From: Alphaproteobacteria bacterium
Lineage (GTDB): Bacteria; Pseudomonadota; Alphaproteobacteria; Bin95
Assembly (NCBI GenBank): GCA_022822125.1
Contig: JAJECF010000128.1
Location: 1-19,728, forward strand
DNA: 19,728 nucleotides
Direction of reading: 5' to 3'
In this document: one piece after another, positions 6,479 to 14,368 of the stretch
Layout of the letters: every line of letters starts with the position of its first letter
How positions within the stretch are numbered: position 1 is the stretch's first letter
Notes under the pieces: generated by a model
What the model saw: only the letters and a program-made list of their open reading frames with translations
Databases searched by the model: none
What the model was told of the DNA's origin: nothing
Made by a program: the position numbers and the translations under genes

Positions 6479-7639
6479 ATGGAAGAGCTGGCGCCGAGGG
6501 ACGAGGCCGATCTGGAAGAAGCCATCGCCGCGGCGGTCGCCGAGGGGGCGCCGCTCGCGGTCGAGGGCGAGGGCAGCAAGCGCGGCTTAGGCCATGAAGT
6601 CGCGGCGCGGCGCCGGCTCGCCATGACGGCGCTGCGCGGCGTATCGCTCTACGAGCCGGCGGAGCTGGTGCTGACCGCAGGCGCGGGCACGCCGCTTCGC
6701 GAAATCCAGGGCCTGCTCGACCAGCAGGGCCAGCAGCTCGCTTTCGAGCCGGCGGATTACGGCCTGATCCTGGGCGGCCCGGCCGGCAGGGGCACGCTTG
6801 GCGGCGCGGTCGCGATCAACGCCTCCGGCCCGCGTCGCATCGCCGCCGGGGCGGCGCGCGACCATGTGCTCGGCTTCCGCGCCGTCAGCGGGCGCGGCGA
6901 GCCCTTCAAGTCCGGCGGGCGGGTGATGAAGAATGTGACCGGCTACGACCTCTCCAAGCTCATGGCGGGCTCGCACGGCACGCTCGGCGCGATGAGCGAG
7001 ATCACCGTCAAGGTGCTGCCGAAGCCGGACACCGAGGAGACGGTGCTGTTCCGGGGCCTCGACGACGCGGCGGCGGTGGCGCTGATGACCGCGGCCTCGG
7101 GCCTGTCGGCGGGGGTCTCCGGCTTCGCGCATCTGCCCGGGGAGGGCGGACGGACGGGCCTCCGGCTCGAAGGGCCGGCGGTCTCCGTGGCGAGCCGGCG
7201 CGAGGCTTTGCTGGCCCGGTTCGGCGGCGAAGCGGAGATGCTGGCGGAGGCCGCCTCGCGCGCCTTCTGGGAGGATGTGCGCGATGTGCGCCCGCTGGCG
7301 GCCCGGGGCGAGCAGCTCTGGCGGCTCTCCGTCGCCCCGGCGGAGGGCGCGGCGGTAGCGGCGCGGCTGGCGGCGCGCGGCCTGCCGATCGCGGGCCGGC
7401 TCTATGACTGGGCGGGCGGCCTCCTCTGGTTGGCGGTCGAGGCGGGACGGCATGGCGCGATGATTCGCGAGGGCCTCGCCGGCCATGCAACCTGCGTGCG
7501 GGCGCCCGATGCGGTGCGCGCGGCCGAGCCCGTCTTCCACCCGCAGCCGCCGGCGCTGGCCGCGCTCTCGCGCCGGGTGAAGGAGAGTTTCGATCCGAGG
7601 CGCATCCTCAATCCGGGCCGCATGGGCGAGGGCCTCTGA
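6479..7639 (+). CDS. glcE: Glycolate dehydrogenase FAD-binding subunit GlcE
   Basis: This 386-residue protein is the second FAD-binding subunit of the glycolate dehydrogenase complex. It has the type 4 FAD fold in shortened form: PLAVEGEGSKRGLG near the N-terminus, then GGPAGRGTLGGAVAINASGP, SGGRVMKNVTGYDLSKLMAG and HGTLGAMSEITVKVLPKP to about residue 185. It lacks the large GlcD-type substrate domain and ends with DPRRILNPGRM, as GlcE proteins do. The start follows the glcD stop by 18 bp without a clear ribosome binding site, so coupled translation from glcD is likely. Its TGA overlaps the glcF ATG by one base. Confidence 0.92.
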   Translation: MEELAPRDEADLEEAIAAAVAEGAPLAVEGEGSKRGLGHEVAARRRLAMTALRGVSLYEPAELVLTAGAGTPLREIQGLLDQQGQQLAFEPADYGLILGGPAGRGTLGGAVAINASGPRRIAAGAARDHVLGFRAVSGRGEPFKSGGRVMKNVTGYDLSKLMAGSHGTLGAMSEITVKVLPKPDTEETVLFRGLDDAAAVALMTAASGLSAGVSGFAHLPGEGGRTGLRLEGPAVSVASRREALLARFGGEAEMLAEAASRAFWEDVRDVRPLAARGEQLWRLSVAPAEGAAVAARLAARGLPIAGRLYDWAGGLLWLAVEAGRHGAMIREGLAGHATCVRAPDAVRAAEPVFHPQPPALAALSRRVKESFDPRRILNPGRMGEGL

Positions 7640-8922
7640 TGCAGACGAATTTCAGCCTGGCGCAGCTTGCGGACCCGGATGTCGCGGCGTCCGAACAGAT
7701 CCTGAGGCGCTGCGTGCATTGCGGCTTCTGCACGGCCACCTGCCCGACCTTCAAGCTGCTCGGCGACGAGCTCGACAGCCCGCGCGGGCGCATCTACCTC
7801 ATCAAGGAGATGCTGGAGAACGACCGGCCGGCCGACGCGCTGACCGTGCGCCATATCGACCGCTGCCTCTCCTGCCTTTCCTGCATGACCACCTGCCCCT
7901 CGGGCGTGAACTACATGCACCTGGTGGACCATGCGCGCGCCCATATCGAGCGAACCTTCGCCCGCCCGCTGCCGGAGCGCTGGCTGCGCCGGCTGCTCGC
8001 CTTCGTGCTGCCGCGCCCGGCGCTGTTCCGCGCGGCGCTGCTCGGCGCGATGGCGGCGCGGCCCTTCGCCCGCTTCCTGCCGGGGCGGCTCGGCGCGATG
8101 GCGGGCATGGCACCCGCCCGGCTGCCCGCGCCCTCGCCGGTGGACCGGCCGCAGGTCTTCCCGGCCGAGGGAGAGCGCAAAATGCGCGTGGCGCTGCTGA
8201 CTGGCTGCGCCCAGACCGTGCTCGACCCCGCCATCAACGAGGCGACGATCCGCCTGCTGACGCGCTTCGGCGCGGAGGTGGTGGTGGCCGAGGGCGCCGG
8301 CTGTTGCGGGGCGCTGGTCCACCATATGGGCCGGACGGATGCAGGCAGGCGGGCGGCGGCGGCGAATGTGCGCGCCTGGCTCCGCGCCCGGCCGGACCGC
8401 ATTGTCGTCAATGCGTCGGGCTGCGGCACGCAGGTGAAGGACTATGGCTATATGCTGCGCGGGAACCCGGCGCTGGCGGAGAATGCGGCCTGGGCCTCGG
8501 CGCGCGCGCGCGACCTCGTGGAAGTGCTGGACGAGCTCGGCTTCGCGAAACGGGCGGGTGGCGGCTCCGTCCCGAAGCTGCGCATCGCCTACCACTCGGC
8601 CTGTTCCATGCAGCACGGGCAGAAGATCACCCGCCTGCCCCTGCGCCTGCTGGAGGCCGCCGGCTTCGAGCCGCTTGCCGTGCCGGAGGGCCATATCTGC
8701 TGCGGGTCGGCCGGCACCTACAATCTAATGCAGCCGGAACTCGCCGGGCGCCTCGGCGCGCGCAAGGCCGCAAATATCGAGAGCACGCGCCCGGACGCCG
8801 TCGCCGCCGGCAATATCGGCTGCATCGTCCAGATCGCCGGCGCGACCGCCCTGCCCGTCCTCCACACCGTCCAGCTCCTCGACTGGGCGACGGGCGGGCC
8901 GCGGCCGGCGGCCTTGCCTTGA
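7639..8922 (+). CDS. glcF: Glycolate dehydrogenase iron-sulfur subunit GlcF
   Basis: This 427-residue protein transfers electrons from the flavin subunits toward the quinone pool. Two 4Fe-4S motifs are complete: CVHCGFCTATCP (Cys 25, 28, 31, 35) and CLSCLSCMTTCP (Cys 76, 79, 82, 86). Two cysteine-rich CCG-type domains follow, visible as TGCAQTVLDP with GCCGALVHHMG, and YHSACSMQHGQ with HICCGSAGTYNLMQ. All key cysteines are present. It shares one base with the glcE stop. No glcC regulator, glycolate permease or malate synthase gene follows; the next gene is convergent after 19 bp with no evident terminator. Confidence 0.93.
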   Translation: MQTNFSLAQLADPDVAASEQILRRCVHCGFCTATCPTFKLLGDELDSPRGRIYLIKEMLENDRPADALTVRHIDRCLSCLSCMTTCPSGVNYMHLVDHARAHIERTFARPLPERWLRRLLAFVLPRPALFRAALLGAMAARPFARFLPGRLGAMAGMAPARLPAPSPVDRPQVFPAEGERKMRVALLTGCAQTVLDPAINEATIRLLTRFGAEVVVAEGAGCCGALVHHMGRTDAGRRAAAANVRAWLRARPDRIVVNASGCGTQVKDYGYMLRGNPALAENAAWASARARDLVEVLDELGFAKRAGGGSVPKLRIAYHSACSMQHGQKITRLPLRLLEAAGFEPLAVPEGHICCGSAGTYNLMQPELAGRLGARKAANIESTRPDAVAAGNIGCIVQIAGATALPVLHTVQLLDWATGGPRPAALP

Positions 8923-8941
8923 ACCGGATGCCGTCTTGCGG

Positions 8942-9601
8942 CTACTCCGCCGCTTCCTGCCGCCTGCGGGCTTCATACGCTTCGAGATTGTCGTCCGGGC
9001 GGTCCATGGAGAAGACGCTCTCGACCAGCGCATAGTCCATGTAGCCGCAGCGCGCGATCGGGCGGTAGCGGGTCATGTCCACCAGCCCGTCCACGATGAT
9101 CTCGTCCGCGATATGGATGCCGACCACCCTGCCGAAGCAGGCATTGTTCTCGACTTTCGGGCTCGACCCCGGCAGGCGCACGCGGAACAGGAACTCGCAT
9201 TCGAGCGCGGCCGGCGCCTCGGCGACGCGCGGCGGCCTGACGATCTCCGAGGGAGCGGCGGTCAGGCCCGCAAGCTCGATCTCGTCCACATCCGGCGGCA
9301 CATGCGCGGAACTCTCGTTCATCGCCACGCGCAGGTCCCAATTGCAGAGATTCACCACGAACTCGCCGGTCTGCTCGATGTTCTCCAGCGTGTCCTTGCG
9401 CCCGCCGCCGAGGCGCGGATTGTTGGGCGCGAAGACGATGATCGGCGGCGAATCCGCCATGGCGTTGAAGAAACTGTAGGGCGCGAGATTCACCACGCCG
9501 TCAGTGCTGAGCGACGAGACCCAGGCGATGGGGCGCGGCGCCACCAGCGCCTTGAAGGGGCTGTGGCGGAGGCCGTGCTTGCGGTGGTCGGCATAGAACA
9601 T
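8942..9601 (-). CDS. Flavin reductase-like FMN-binding protein
   Basis: This 219-residue protein belongs to the flavin reductase-like (DIM6/NTAB) split-barrel family, whose members bind FMN and either reduce flavin for a monooxygenase or have unassigned oxidoreductase roles. The FMN-binding part is APRPIAWVSSLSTDGVVNLA followed by PYSFFNAMADSPPIIVFAP (residues 21-59); GEFVVNLCNWDL (79-90) and ECEFLFRVRLPG follow. The ATG at 9601 was chosen over an upstream in-frame ATG at 9649 because the latter lies inside the preceding gene; homology starts at MFYADHRKHGL and AAAAGGA precedes it. It is the last gene of a minus-strand run, 20 bp after the acyl-CoA synthetase. No partner monooxygenase is in the window, so the substrate is unknown. 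Confidence 0.85.
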   Translation of the reverse strand: MFYADHRKHGLRHSPFKALVAPRPIAWVSSLSTDGVVNLAPYSFFNAMADSPPIIVFAPNNPRLGGGRKDTLENIEQTGEFVVNLCNWDLRVAMNESSAHVPPDVDEIELAGLTAAPSEIVRPPRVAEAPAALECEFLFRVRLPGSSPKVENNACFGRVVGIHIADEIIVDGLVDMTRYRPIARCGYMDYALVESVFSMDRPDDNLEAYEARRRQEAAE

Positions 9602-9621
9602 GGGGTTCGGGCGTCCTTTTC

Positions 9622-11076
9622 TCAGATGCGCCGGCCGGCCGCTTCCCAATAGGGATCGCGGAGCTTGCGCTTGAAGATCTTGCCGGTGTCCTCGCGGGGC
9701 AGCGAGTCGTGGAAGACGACCAGCCGGGGATGCTTATAGCCCGCGATGCGCCCGGTGAGGAAGGCGCCGACCGCCGCCTCGTCGCAGTCGCTGCCGGGCT
9801 CGCGCTCGATGGCGGCGGCGACCCGCTCGCCATATTCCTCGTCCGGCACGCCGAACACGGCGCAGTCGCGCACGCCGGGGCAGTCGATCAGCACGGCCTC
9901 GATCTCAGCCGGGTAAATGTTGACGCCGCCGGAGATAATCATGTCGCGCCGGCGGTCGTTCAGGAACAGGTAGCCCGCCTCGTCCAGATAGCCCATATCG
10001 CCATTGGTCACGAGGCCCCCATGTTCAACGCCGGCGCGCTTTTCCGGGTCGTTGTGATAGGTGAAGGGGGTCAAGTCCCGGTGCAGGCAGTAGATCTCGC
10101 CGGTCTCGCCGGGGCCGAGGCGGCGCTTGTCCTCGTCGAAGATCACGATTTCGGCGTTCCGCATGACCGGGCCGACCGTGCCCGGGCGCGCGAGCCACGC
10201 CTCGGAATCGCACCAGGTCACCATGCCGGTCTCGGTCGAGCCGTAATATTCGACCAGCACCGGCCCCCACCACTCGATCATCGCCCGCTTGACATCCGGC
10301 GCGCAGGGCGCGCCGGCATGGATGACGCGCCGCAGCGAGGAGAGGTCATAGCGCGCCCGCACGGCCTCCGGCAGCTTGAGGAGGCGCACGAACATGATCG
10401 GGGCCATGAAGGCGTAGCCGATCCGGTGCTCCTCGACCAGCGCCAGGAAGCGCTCCGCGTCGAAGCGCTCCATCAGCACCAGATGGCCGCCGGCAAGGCG
10501 CGTCATCATCGCATGATTGTTGGGCGCGGCGTGGTAGAGCGGCGCGGTGACGGCCGAGACCATGCCCGGATGCAGCCCGTAGATCTTGGCGAGGAAGGCT
10601 GCAATGGTGTCGCGCTGCGCCTGTGTGGCCGGCTGGCGGCGCACGCCCTTGGGCCGGCCCGTCGTGCCGGAGGTGTACATCATGGAGCCCGGCGGATCGA
10701 GCGGCGGCCCGGCATGAGGCTCATGCGCCGCGAGCCAGCCCGGCCATTCGGTGAGCGGGATTGCCGGGATGTCCAGCGCGCCCAGCGGCGCCAGCAATTG
10801 CGGATGCCCGACCAGGGCCTTGGCGCCGCTGTCGGCGAGGATGTAGCGGACCTCGTCGGGTGCGAGATGCCAGTTGATCGGCACGGCGTAGGCGCCGAGC
10901 ATGCCGGCGGCATCCGTGACCGTGAACGCCGCGGCGTCGTTGCGCAGCAGCCATGCCACCGCATCGCCGGGGCCGACGCCGAGCCCGGCAAAGCCGGTCG
11001 CCGCGCGCGCCGCCCTCTCCGCCATGTCCGCGCCGTCGATCACGCTTTCGTTCAGCCGCACCCAACCGTTCGTCAT
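9622..11076 (-). CDS. Acyl-CoA synthetase (AMP-forming, ANL superfamily)
   Basis: This 484-residue adenylate-forming enzyme should activate a carboxylic acid with ATP and join it to CoA. The P-loop is MMYTSGTTGRPKGV (132-145), the A5 motif is EYYGSTETG (276-284), the A7/A8 hinge region is NGDMGYLDEAGYLFLNDRRR (358-377) with ISGGVNIYPAEIE after it, and the catalytic lysine is K466 in TGKIFKRKL. At 484 residues it is shorter than typical long-chain synthetases and nearer to the short and medium or aromatic acid ligases. The substrate cannot be deduced. The ATG is preceded by GAGGAAGG. It follows the acyltransferase gene by 17 bp and precedes the flavin reductase gene, so it is probably co-transcribed with both. 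Confidence 0.9.
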   Translation of the reverse strand: MTNGWVRLNESVIDGADMAERAARAATGFAGLGVGPGDAVAWLLRNDAAAFTVTDAAGMLGAYAVPINWHLAPDEVRYILADSGAKALVGHPQLLAPLGALDIPAIPLTEWPGWLAAHEPHAGPPLDPPGSMMYTSGTTGRPKGVRRQPATQAQRDTIAAFLAKIYGLHPGMVSAVTAPLYHAAPNNHAMMTRLAGGHLVLMERFDAERFLALVEEHRIGYAFMAPIMFVRLLKLPEAVRARYDLSSLRRVIHAGAPCAPDVKRAMIEWWGPVLVEYYGSTETGMVTWCDSEAWLARPGTVGPVMRNAEIVIFDEDKRRLGPGETGEIYCLHRDLTPFTYHNDPEKRAGVEHGGLVTNGDMGYLDEAGYLFLNDRRRDMIISGGVNIYPAEIEAVLIDCPGVRDCAVFGVPDEEYGERVAAAIEREPGSDCDEAAVGAFLTGRIAGYKHPRLVVFHDSLPREDTGKIFKRKLRDPYWEAAGRRI

Positions 11077-11093
11077 CCTTCCTCGCCCCCTTC

Positions 11094-11903
11094 TCAGTCC
11101 TTCCAGCGCTTGTGGAACCAGAGCCAGTCTTCCGGCGCGCTCCGGATGTCGGCCTCCAGCCGCGCCGCATAGCGCTGCACGATGCCGGCGCCACCTTCCT
11201 CATAAGGCGGTTCGCAGAGTTTCTCGACCCGGCATAGATAGCGGCCCCGCCCCGTCCGCCGGCAGGACAGATAATAGACCGGCCAATCGAGTGCGCGGCC
11301 GATGCGGTCCGGCCCGGCGAAGAAGGCCGTCTGCCGGCCGCAGAACATGACTTCGCGGCGCTCGGCGGCGCCCGGCTTCTGGTCCGCCACCAGAACGAGC
11401 ACGCCACTTTCCTGCCGGCAGCGAAGCACAGTCCGGCGCACCTCGCGCAACGGCACCAGCGTTCCGTCGAAGCGCGCCCCGATGGCCTCCAGCATGCGGT
11501 GCAGGACGTCCCCGTGCGGCGGCTTGTAGACCACGAAGACCGGCGCAGGCACAGCGTCGGCCAGCGCGCCGACGGCCCAGAGCATGTTGCCGTGATGGGC
11601 CGCTAGGACCAGGGCGCCGCCCTCGTCCAGCGCTTCCGCGCCCTCCAGCCGGACACGGGTGCCGAGCTCTGCCTTCGGAATGGACATGAGCCGGATCGAC
11701 TCCATCGCCAGATCGATGCTGGCGGCGTAGAAGCGGCGCATCAGGCCCGGGAGTTCCGCGGCGGGGAAGGCGGCGGCGAGATTGCGCTCCGCCACGCGGC
11801 GCCGGCTCGGTACGGCCGCGCGGGCAAGCGGCAGCAGCAAGCGCCCGACGAGGTAAAGGCAGGCGAGCGGCAGGCGGCTGACGATGCGCAAGGCGGCGAA
11901 CAA
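11094..11903 (-). CDS. HtrB/LpxL-like lysophospholipid acyltransferase with altered active site
   Basis: This protein of about 269 residues belongs to the bacterial lipid A lauroyl acyltransferase family (HtrB/LpxL), which moves an acyl chain to a lipid acceptor at the inner membrane. A hydrophobic N-terminus (about residues 5-30) should anchor it. Family marks include RRRVAERNLAAAFP, the block VLAAHHGNMLWAVGAL at 99-114, and ADQKP later. The usual motif is H-x4-E/D (HFGNWE in typical members). Here H103 is followed by HGNM and then L108, so the acidic residue is missing. This suggests an inactive or mechanistically different enzyme. The start is uncertain: the reading frame begins with TTG at 11903 and another TTG lies four codons later. 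No ATG fits. The gene lies between the amine oxidase and the acyl-CoA synthetase. Confidence 0.75.
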   Translation of the reverse strand: MFAALRIVSRLPLACLYLVGRLLLPLARAAVPSRRRVAERNLAAAFPAAELPGLMRRFYAASIDLAMESIRLMSIPKAELGTRVRLEGAEALDEGGALVLAAHHGNMLWAVGALADAVPAPVFVVYKPPHGDVLHRMLEAIGARFDGTLVPLREVRRTVLRCRQESGVLVLVADQKPGAAERREVMFCGRQTAFFAGPDRIGRALDWPVYYLSCRRTGRGRYLCRVEKLCEPPYEEGGAGIVQRYAARLEADIRSAPEDWLWFHKRWKD

Positions 11904-12000
11904 AGCGGCTTACCCCGTCCTTTCCGGCCGTCCGGGCGCCGGGCGCCGGGCGGGCAGGATAGGGGCCGCAGCCTGCGGCGCAAGAGAGAAGCCGTGAGCC

Positions 12001-13929
12001 TTATGCTCCGGGCGGTATGTCCAGCGTCGGGTTGCGGTCGAAAAAGCCGTCGGCCTCGAGCCGGAAGCCGGTGCGGGCGACCGGCTGCACCGGCCAGTCC
12101 TCCAGGCGCGGCAGATGCAGCAGGCCGAATGTGTGCCACAGCACGATGTCGGTATCCTCGATCGACCGGCCCTGCTCGATCCATGTTGCAATGGTCTCGG
12201 AGCCGTCGCTCTGGTTGACGAAACGCCCGGCCGGGAAACGCTCGGCAGGGTTGTAGGGCGTGCACCACAGGTGATTGAAGATGAAGGCCGCGCGCTTCGC
12301 CATCATCGTCCCGGCATGGAACCAGGGCCGGAGCATGCCGCCCGAATGCAGGCGGTAGGCCGTCGGCCGGCCGAGCGCGTTGGTCGCGGTTGCGCTCTCC
12401 ACCTTCCAGAAGCGCTCGGTGTCGGCGTTGCGGGCGCGGCCGGTTTCGGTCTTCAGCACCGTCCGCTCGGCCCGGAACGCGTTGCCGTTCGGGTTGCCCT
12501 GGTCCATCGGCGGCTGCACCACATTCATCTCGACGAGCCGGTTGGCGTCGCCGTCCACCGCCATGTCGAGGCGGGCGCAAAACAGGTGCTGGTGATTGGG
12601 CGCGGTCACGCCGGGCATGACCTCGGTGCCGTATTCTGTCCCCGAAACCGCGTTCAGGCCCTGGGTGTTCATGATGCCGGTCGCCTTCACATCCAGCTCC
12701 AGCGTCCCGTCCATGTGGAAGACCCAGTAGAAGCCGTATTCATAGTTGCCGACCGTCGCGATCATTGAAACCAGCAGCTTCCGCGCCCGGCGCTGCTCCA
12801 TCTCGTCGGTCATGTAGTCGGTGTGCTTCCACAGCATTCCGTCATCTTCCTCATGGAGGCAGATAGCGTTCTCGACCACCACCGGCTCGCCCGAGGTCAC
12901 CGTGTACACGCCGTCGAAATAGTGGATGTGGCCGCGACAGTCGCAGCCGAGCTTCAGCGGGTTGGCCACCTGGCCGAGGCCGTATTCGCCCACGTCAAAC
13001 GCGTTCTTGCGGTAATTGTTGAAGGAGGGGTCGCCATAGGGCACGACCATTTCCGCAATCGAGGCGCGCCAGATCAGCGGTCGCCAGGGCGCCTTCTTGC
13101 CGCCGCGCACCCGGATGTCGTTGAGCACCAGGCCCTCGCGTGGATGGAACTCCACATGGAAGCGCCAATTGGCCCAGGTGACGACCCGGTCCTCCACGGT
13201 GAAGGAAGGGCCGTCGGGCTGGGAAATATCGATCGGCTTCAGGTCGCCGCGCAGCATGTCCGCGATCTCCGGCCGCGCCGCTTGGTAATTCGAGGACGCG
13301 GCCGGGACCTTGTGGACTTCATGGTCGATAACGCGCATGACCTCGACCCGGTTCAGGTCGAAGAGCACATTCAGGCCTTCCACGGGATGGGCGTAGCCAT
13401 TGTCCGAGGGATCGGCGCGCAGATAGACCAGGCAATGCACCAGCCGCCGGCCTTCCTCGTCCTCGAAGCCGAAATTGCCGGCCGAGAAGGGATCGACCTG
13501 GATGTTCGAGAGGTCGGTCACGCCGCGCCGGGCCATCGCCGCGATGAAGTCAGGGTGCTGCGGCACCGTCTCAGCGCAGACGAGGAACTCATCGACATTG
13601 ATCGCCGGCCGGGCGCCCGGCGCCTCCACTGCCGATTCGACCCTGGCGCCCGCGAGATCGACGATAAGCTCGCTCACGCTGACGGCGGCCGTGTCGTAGA
13701 TGCTGACATAAGCCTTGCGGCTGTCCCCGGCCCTGCCGGCGGCGATCCCGGCCCGGCACTCGGCCTTGTCGGGATAATGCAGGCGGATCGTTTCAAATTT
13801 CGTCGACTCGGTCCACCCGTCCCACGCCCGGACGATGCAGCCCGCCGCCTCGATCTCCGCGGGCGTCAGCGCGTTCAGCGGATGGGTGCCGCGTTCAGTC
13901 GCCGGGGTGTTGTTGCTGGTGTCGGTCAT
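12001..13929 (-). CDS. Copper-containing primary amine oxidase
   Basis: This 642-residue protein oxidises primary amines to aldehydes, releasing ammonia and hydrogen peroxide. The topaquinone precursor is Y396 in ATVGNYEYG, matching the N-Y-(D/E) signature. The copper ligands are H446 and H448 (NHQH) and H605 (LLHLPRLEDWPVQP). The catalytic base is D312 in RKNAFDVGEYGLG. Length matches the Arthrobacter-type enzymes (about 640). No signal peptide is visible: MTDTSNNTPATERG is hydrophilic, so a cytoplasmic location is likely unless export uses another route. The ATG is preceded by AAGGAC. The acyltransferase follows after 97 bp, so joint transcription is possible but not certain. The substrate (phenethylamine, tyramine, histamine or other) cannot be read from the sequence. 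Confidence 0.93.
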   Translation of the reverse strand: MTDTSNNTPATERGTHPLNALTPAEIEAAGCIVRAWDGWTESTKFETIRLHYPDKAECRAGIAAGRAGDSRKAYVSIYDTAAVSVSELIVDLAGARVESAVEAPGARPAINVDEFLVCAETVPQHPDFIAAMARRGVTDLSNIQVDPFSAGNFGFEDEEGRRLVHCLVYLRADPSDNGYAHPVEGLNVLFDLNRVEVMRVIDHEVHKVPAASSNYQAARPEIADMLRGDLKPIDISQPDGPSFTVEDRVVTWANWRFHVEFHPREGLVLNDIRVRGGKKAPWRPLIWRASIAEMVVPYGDPSFNNYRKNAFDVGEYGLGQVANPLKLGCDCRGHIHYFDGVYTVTSGEPVVVENAICLHEEDDGMLWKHTDYMTDEMEQRRARKLLVSMIATVGNYEYGFYWVFHMDGTLELDVKATGIMNTQGLNAVSGTEYGTEVMPGVTAPNHQHLFCARLDMAVDGDANRLVEMNVVQPPMDQGNPNGNAFRAERTVLKTETGRARNADTERFWKVESATATNALGRPTAYRLHSGGMLRPWFHAGTMMAKRAAFIFNHLWCTPYNPAERFPAGRFVNQSDGSETIATWIEQGRSIEDTDIVLWHTFGLLHLPRLEDWPVQPVARTGFRLEADGFFDRNPTLDIPPGA

Positions 13930-14368
13930 CGGTTCTGTCCTTGCTGCGCCGGAGCGCCGTCGGCTGCCGGGGGAGCGGAATTATACCGGTGTCGCCGGGA
14001 TAGTGGCGCAGCCCGGAGCCCGCTTTTTCCAGATAGCTCATATAGCCGGAGCGCGGCGCCAGCGCCGGGCGCCCCGTTCGCCGACTTCCTGTGCCGCATC
14101 GACCGGCCCGGACCGATGCCGGTCCCTGCATAACCGGCGGCACACAGCTCCTCAACGCCGATGACAGGATCAGTGCGCCCGGATCGTGGACGAGAGGTCT
14201 GTTTCCTGCGACCGCCGCCCTCCATCGGCGTTCTTTACAATCCGGTCGGCTCACAACTGCTCGCCCGGCGCCGCTTGGTTTGCGCGTCGGGACGGTCCGT
14301 GTCAGGCTCAACTGGCTGGGAAGCTTCAACTCGGGAATTCCAGATCAAAAGGAGGTTGGTGGCGGTCG
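13930..14368. other. Divergent intergenic region between amine oxidase and selenoprotein genes
   Basis: No gene is seen in these 439 bp. The part nearest the amine oxidase is GC-rich with several GGCGCC-type palindromes near 14060. The part nearest the selenoprotein gene is less GC-rich and holds TTTACA at 14234-14239 without a convincing -10. A purine-rich AAAAGGAGG (14347-14355) is the ribosome binding site of the selenoprotein gene. Frames running through this stretch on either strand look like shadows. Confidence 0.5.
13980..13985 (-). promoter_or_regulatory. Possible -10 element of the amine oxidase gene
   Basis: The minus strand reads TATAAT exactly, 51 bases before the amine oxidase ATG, in otherwise GC-rich DNA. 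No matching -35 is found at 16-18 bp, so an activator would be needed if this is a promoter. Confidence 0.35.

Noticed and set aside
7719..9035. A 438-codon frame on the plus strand overlapping glcF
   Set aside because: It is frame-shifted relative to glcF with no iron-sulfur motifs, and has the Arg/Ala/Gly/Pro-rich look of a GC shadow.
9709..11172. A 487-codon plus-strand frame opposite the acyl-CoA synthetase
   Set aside because: It is a shadow: all adenylate-forming motifs are in the minus frame.
11965..11979. GCCGCAG-C-CTGCGGC as a terminator after the amine oxidase
   Set aside because: The loop is too short for the full arms and no T-run follows on the minus strand.
12823..14133. A 436-codon plus-strand frame opposite the amine oxidase
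   Set aside because: It is a shadow: the minus frame has the topaquinone and copper sites.
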